Assembly: GCA_023419605.1 (NCBI GenBank)
Contig: JAEZXR010000104.1
Coordinates: 1 to 18,166, forward strand
Direction: 5' to 3'
From: Bacillota bacterium
GTDB lineage: Bacteria > Bacillota > Clostridia > Acetivibrionales > JAEZXR01
Length of the DNA stretch: 18,166 nt
A program made the position numbers and the translations under genes. Under the pieces are notes generated by a model. The model made no database searches, was not told the DNA's origin, and worked only from the letters and a program-made list of their open reading frames with translations. Positions 14,218 through 18,166 of this stretch are shown piece after piece (the first letter of the stretch is position 1; each line of letters starts with the position of its first letter).

Positions 14218-15945
14218 ATGCAGGACATAAAAAGTAATTATACGTTCACAAAAATCGAGCCTGTTAACAAAGGTTGGTCAAGTGATAAAAAGTATTACAT
14301 TGAAACCGTAGATGGAAGGAAGCTGCTTCTACGTGTTGCATACATATCTGAATACAATAGAAAAAAGACCGAATTTGAAATGATGAAACAGGTTGCGGCT
14401 TTGGGCGTACCTATATCACAGCCTATGGATTTTGGTACATGTGATAACGGGAAAAGCGTTTATTCACTGCTTACATGGTGTGATGGAGAAGATGCAGAGG
14501 TTGTCCTTACTCGTTTGACAGAAACCGAGCAATATGTGCTTGGAATAAAAACTGGTGAAATACTAAGACTGATTCATTCAATCCCAGCTCCGAAAGAGCA
14601 GGAAGAATGGAGCAGCCGCTTCAACCGTAAAGCAAGCAATAAGGTCGAAAAATATAAAGCTTGTGGTATTAAATTTGATAGTGATGATAAAATTATTGAC
14701 TACATTGAAAATAACCGCTATCTACTCTCCGGCAGACCTCAGTGCTATCAACATGGTGATTATCATGTGGGCAATATGATTATCTCATCAGATAATACAC
14801 TTTCCATTATTGATTTCAACCGCTTTGATTTTGGTGATCCATGGGAAGAATTCAACCGCATTGTATGGAGTGCCACTATCAGTCCACATTTTGCAACAGG
14901 GCAACTCAATGGTTATTTTGGTGGTAGACCACCAATTGAGTTTTTCAAGTTGTTGGCATTTTACATTTCGTGTAACACTCTCTCATCAATTTATTGGGCA
15001 ATTCCGTTTGGCGAAAAGGAAATCATAACAATGAAAAATCAGGCAAGGGATGTTCTTTCTTGGTTTGATAATATGAACAATCCTATACCAACTTGGTATT
15101 TAGAAAACTTTTATGTTCAATATATAGATAATGTGCCATACAAGCTGAAAACACCTTTTGATATGTCCTTCATCCAACAGTACGGTAAGGTTTTCAAGAT
15201 TTATGATGACCAGGATTCCGGTAATATCTGCTTTGGTGTGCAAAATGGCGGAAACAGATATTTCATTAAGTTTGCCGGAGCGCCGACAGAGCAGTATCCC
15301 GGAATGCCCGAATCTGCTATAACAAGATTGAAAACTACTATACCTGTGTATCAGGATTTGGCTCATCCCAATTTGATAAAATTTATCAAAGCTGAAGAAC
15401 TCGGCGGCGGTTTTACAGTTATCTTTGAGTGGGCTGACGGTGAATGCATGGGAAGAATGTACCCGCTATCAAGACATAAATTCCTGCAAATGCCTTATAG
15501 TACAAGACTTGATGTGTTTGATGATATATTATCATTCCACGCCCACGTTATCGATAAAGGTTATGTTGCAATTGACTTTTATGATGGCAGCATTATGTAC
15601 GACTTTGCTGCAAAGAAAACCACTATTTGCGATATTGATTTATATTTAAGGATGCCTTACACCAACAATATGGGCAGAATGTGGGGCAGTTCCCGCTTTA
15701 TGTCGCCGGAAGAATTTGAACTTGGCGCAACCATTGATGAGATAACGAATGTATATCTCATGGGAGCAACAGCATTTGCACTGTTTAGTGATTACGACAG
15801 AAGACTCGGAAACTGGCAACTTAGTGAGGCTCTCTATAAGGTTGCACTGAGAGCTGTCAGTGATGAGCGTAATCATCGGCAAAAATCCATACAACAGTTT
15901 ATTAAAGAGTGGAATGAAGCAATAACATCGACTGTAGTTATATAG
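14218..15945 (+). CDS. APH-fold phosphotransferase fused to a protein-kinase-like domain
   Basis: Residues 1-300 of this 575-residue protein have the aminoglycoside-phosphotransferase (APH) fold: HGDYHVGN at 179-186 is the catalytic loop, and IIDFNRFDFGDPWEEF with D199 binds metal. Residues 315-570 form a second kinase-like domain: RYFIKFAGAP with the ATP-anchoring K351, AIDFYDGSIMYD with D453 as the probable catalytic Asp, CDIDLY (D472, D474) in place of DFG, then GSSRFMSPEEF, which corresponds to the activation-segment end. In the catalytic loop, Ser458 stands where Asn is usual. The two domains normally occur as separate, neighbouring genes in Firmicutes, so this is a fusion. The substrate is unknown: protein, drug and nucleotide are all possible. 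It lies between helicase and VWA genes with its own promoter. AAGGAT precedes the ATG by two bases, so the start is less certain. Confidence 0.82.
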   Translation: MQDIKSNYTFTKIEPVNKGWSSDKKYYIETVDGRKLLLRVAYISEYNRKKTEFEMMKQVAALGVPISQPMDFGTCDNGKSVYSLLTWCDGEDAEVVLTRLTETEQYVLGIKTGEILRLIHSIPAPKEQEEWSSRFNRKASNKVEKYKACGIKFDSDDKIIDYIENNRYLLSGRPQCYQHGDYHVGNMIISSDNTLSIIDFNRFDFGDPWEEFNRIVWSATISPHFATGQLNGYFGGRPPIEFFKLLAFYISCNTLSSIYWAIPFGEKEIITMKNQARDVLSWFDNMNNPIPTWYLENFYVQYIDNVPYKLKTPFDMSFIQQYGKVFKIYDDQDSGNICFGVQNGGNRYFIKFAGAPTEQYPGMPESAITRLKTTIPVYQDLAHPNLIKFIKAEELGGGFTVIFEWADGECMGRMYPLSRHKFLQMPYSTRLDVFDDILSFHAHVIDKGYVAIDFYDGSIMYDFAAKKTTICDIDLYLRMPYTNNMGRMWGSSRFMSPEEFELGATIDEITNVYLMGATAFALFSDYDRRLGNWQLSEALYKVALRAVSDERNHRQKSIQQFIKEWNEAITSTVVI

Positions 15946-16106
15946 ACTTAAATTGTCAAGTTGAATTATAGTAGATTTGCGGGACACACATAGAAAGGTA
16001 CTATCGTGGGAAGCAAATTTTATTATCTGGCTATTTGTGTAAGTTTGAGAAATAAGAAAATTGTTTATATACTTTTTAAGATATTTAGAACTGTGAGGAA
16101 AAACAT

Positions 16107-17927
16107 ATGACATATGAAAACGTGATTGAAGATGCATATATTTTGTATAAAAAAATACTAGAGTCTGGATTCGATCCGAGAAGAAAATTTGGAAGGGACA
16201 ACAAGTTTTACTTAAAACTTAAGAAGGAAATTAATTGTCCAATCAATAAAGGTATGGATAGCTTTTTAAAGTTGAGAAAAGTTTCAGCAGCTGAATTCAT
16301 TACTGCCTTCTTTAGAGTATCAGAACCATTCTCAGAAATGTATAAATATATTTATAAAACGATGCATAAGCACCACACTTCTCAAGGGAGTGAATCAATA
16401 AAAATAAAATTTGAAGATTCTATAGGCAAAGAGTGTGAGATAGATTTTTCTGATTTTGAAGACTTTAGCAAAACCTATGCCACTCTTTACCAAATAATCA
16501 GAATAAGGAATTGGTCGAGAGATGATTTTCGTTGTCTACATGAATTCTTTAACAAATTGAGAATTAATTTACCCGAAGAAATAGAATTCAGACACGTACT
16601 TAATGAATCATTCATGATTATTCCACCGGTACATTCAGGTATTGAAAGGTTAGATAATGCCTTGGAGATTGTTTATAGTCTATTTGATGAGACTGCGAAG
16701 GCCATTAAAGAAGTTAACAAACCTTTGAGTGATTTCGATACGGATATGAGCCTAGATGAATTTGGATGCTCATTTAAGAGAATCTATCATCCAGGATTTA
16801 TATTAAGCGATCCCACATTTACGTTTGAAATTTTTCCATCCTTAGTGGCTCATTATAATAGCTTAATGGGTCAAATAATCAAAGTTGAACTTACGGAACT
16901 TCTTGTAGAGGAGGCTCTTGATTATTTTGAGGAGCTATTAAAAAAGGTTTCTACTATAACGAAGGATAATAATGTTATGATAGAAATATTTGAAAAAGTC
17001 TTAAATCTGCCTTTTTGGAAATATAGGTGGTATGTATATGAAATATGGACTACTTGCATTGTAATTGGTTCGCTAGATGGATATAACCTAAAATTGTGTG
17101 CGGGAACTGATGGAGTACTACCGTTAATTAGAGGTAAGGAATCTAAAGTGGCTAAATTTAAAGATGATAAAAGTGAAGAGTTTACAATACTTGCACAAGC
17201 CAGAACTACGATATTAGGAATACCAGGAAGAAAAGAAATCATGCCAGATCTCAGAATTGTAAAATATCCATATAAAGAACCTCAAAACACGTACCTAATC
17301 ATAGAATGTAAACAAAGACGAAGTATGCAGGTGTCCGATTTACAAAGGAACATATTTCTTTATGAGCATGGTGCACCAAAAAGTTTAAAAAACATTTTCG
17401 TGAATTATGATATTTTCCCAAAACTCTCAGCAAAATTTAAAAGAACAGAGGTGATTTCAGAATTTCAACCTAGGAATATAACAGGTGTAAAGAAATTTGA
17501 AAATAGTATTAAGAACTTATTAATCAGTAATAAGATCATGCCTCCACAAGGAAAGAAAATAAATGTTGTTTTGATGGATGTCAGTGGGAGTATGAGCGGT
17601 CATTACTCTGACGGTAGAATTCTGTTTGATCTAGAAAAGTTAAAAAATCAAAATCCGGACATGAAATTGTTCTGTTTTAACAATGATTTATGTTCTGAAC
17701 TATCTGTGGGTAAGGACCTCCTAAACAATATTAATAAAAATATACGCGGTGGAACAGATCTTGAAAAAGCCTTAAGGATGTTACATATAAAAAATCCAGA
17801 ATATCGGAAAGTGTTGGTTTTAACAGATGGAGGTTTTTCAGAGGTTCCGGAGGATTTATCAAACATTTTTGAGCTTTTCCAATGTTGGCCCAATCAAATA
17901 TTTAGCTTGAAAGAAATTTGGGTATAA
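16107..17927 (+). CDS. PD-(D/E)XK nuclease-like protein with C-terminal VWA domain
   Basis: In this 606-residue protein, residues 1-320 are a helical region of unknown family. From about 330 a restriction-endonuclease-like core begins (WYVYEIWTTCIV). Its active site is readable as P380-D381 and E400-C401-K402 in LIIECKQRR, followed by a QRNIFLY helix. The C-terminus is a von Willebrand A domain with a MIDAS: D491-V-S-G-S495 in DVSGSMS, T550 in GGTD, and D574 in LTDGGFS. The VWA part is about 120 residues, shorter than the usual 170-200, so the end may be truncated. VWA domains bind partners through a metal ion, and the nuclease part would cut nucleic acid. The gene has GAGG eight bases before the ATG and is the most AT-rich in the window, suggesting separate acquisition. 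Confidence 0.8.
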   Translation: MTYENVIEDAYILYKKILESGFDPRRKFGRDNKFYLKLKKEINCPINKGMDSFLKLRKVSAAEFITAFFRVSEPFSEMYKYIYKTMHKHHTSQGSESIKIKFEDSIGKECEIDFSDFEDFSKTYATLYQIIRIRNWSRDDFRCLHEFFNKLRINLPEEIEFRHVLNESFMIIPPVHSGIERLDNALEIVYSLFDETAKAIKEVNKPLSDFDTDMSLDEFGCSFKRIYHPGFILSDPTFTFEIFPSLVAHYNSLMGQIIKVELTELLVEEALDYFEELLKKVSTITKDNNVMIEIFEKVLNLPFWKYRWYVYEIWTTCIVIGSLDGYNLKLCAGTDGVLPLIRGKESKVAKFKDDKSEEFTILAQARTTILGIPGRKEIMPDLRIVKYPYKEPQNTYLIIECKQRRSMQVSDLQRNIFLYEHGAPKSLKNIFVNYDIFPKLSAKFKRTEVISEFQPRNITGVKKFENSIKNLLISNKIMPPQGKKINVVLMDVSGSMSGHYSDGRILFDLEKLKNQNPDMKLFCFNNDLCSELSVGKDLLNNINKNIRGGTDLEKALRMLHIKNPEYRKVLVLTDGGFSEVPEDLSNIFELFQCWPNQIFSLKEIWV

Positions 17928-18072
17928 TCAAAGCTTCTTATTTGCCATAAACCAACGAAAACATACTTGAATCAAAAGTAAGTCTACTTGGCTTTGAAAA
18001 ACAATAATTCTGTTTGTCATTATCCGCATTTTTAAGTGTATTAATTAGTGTTGTGCAGTAAAATGTAAAAGT

Positions 18073-18166
18073 TTATGCAGTTATCCCTAATTTGGTAATA
18101 ACGGCATCGAGATTTACCCCTTTTGCTGCACAGGTATATGCAAACTTGGCAATACTGACCAAGTAT
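18073..18166 (-). CDS. C-terminal fragment of an unrecognised gene, cut by the window edge
   Basis: The minus-strand frame is open from the edge to TAA at 18075-18073 and reads YLVSIAKFAYTCAAKGVNLD, then AVITKLGITA. The residue mix looks like a genuine protein end. A transposase or other mobile-element protein is possible, but no family is recognised. The 145 bp between it and the VWA gene contain no gene and only weak dyads. Confidence 0.4.
   Translation of the reverse strand, partial: YLVSIAKFAYTCAAKGVNLDAVITKLGITA

Noticed and set aside
14218..15120. Aminoglycoside resistance gene
   Set aside because: The APH fold is shared by many kinases. The fusion to a protein-kinase-like domain and the context do not support a drug-resistance call.
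10982..17927. BREX, DISARM or complete TerY-P system
   Set aside because: No methyltransferase, PglZ, phospholipase-D, PP2C phosphatase or other Ter gene is present. Only a partial resemblance in parts can be claimed.

Overview
The window looks like part of an integrative or mobilisable element from a low-to-moderate GC Firmicute, most likely a Clostridia member. Reasons: strong AGGAGG-type ribosome binding sites, frequent TTG starts, a VirD4 coupling protein of the Clostridioides/Tn1549-like conjugation class, a MobP-type relaxase with Sel1 repeats, and small helix-turn-helix and SymE-like genes. No rRNA, tRNA or CRISPR was seen. Genus cannot be decided from the sequence.

Layout. Positions 1-200 hold the end of an IS21-like insertion sequence (four phased TGTCCGG repeats) abutting what may be the last codons of a broken gene. 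Positions 441-683 are a 3'-truncated copy of the mobilisation accessory gene that is intact at 2717-3124. Between the two copies, on the minus strand, sits an AbiE-type toxin-antitoxin pair (abiEi 1669-2259, abiEii 779-1669) whose promoter is bracketed by two inverted-repeat operators. Next come a structured leader or oriT candidate, a possible leader peptide and a strong terminator (2400-2686).

The plus-strand mobilisation operon follows: RHH-like accessory protein, 1003-residue relaxase-Sel1 fusion, a 43-codon gene, a Toprim primase-like protein, a VirD4-like coupling protein and a small HTH protein (2717-9845). No VirB4, VirB6 or other mating-channel gene follows. Instead there are two tiny TTG-start genes (excisionase/MerR-like HTH and SymE-like), each with a hairpin that can hide its Shine-Dalgarno, and then a strong terminator at 10682-10727.

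After that terminator the base composition becomes clearly AT-richer and three large same-strand genes appear: a 982-residue SF1 (DNA2/Upf1-like) helicase, a 575-residue fusion of an APH-fold phosphotransferase with a protein-kinase-like domain, and a 606-residue protein joining a PD-(D/E)XK nuclease-like core to a C-terminal VWA (MIDAS) domain. Helicase, kinase, nuclease and VWA together resemble the logic of TerY-P-type or anti-phage DNA-processing modules, but no PP2C phosphatase or other Ter gene is visible. This cargo is the best candidate for an undescribed system. The window ends in the C-terminal codons of an unrecognised minus-strand gene.
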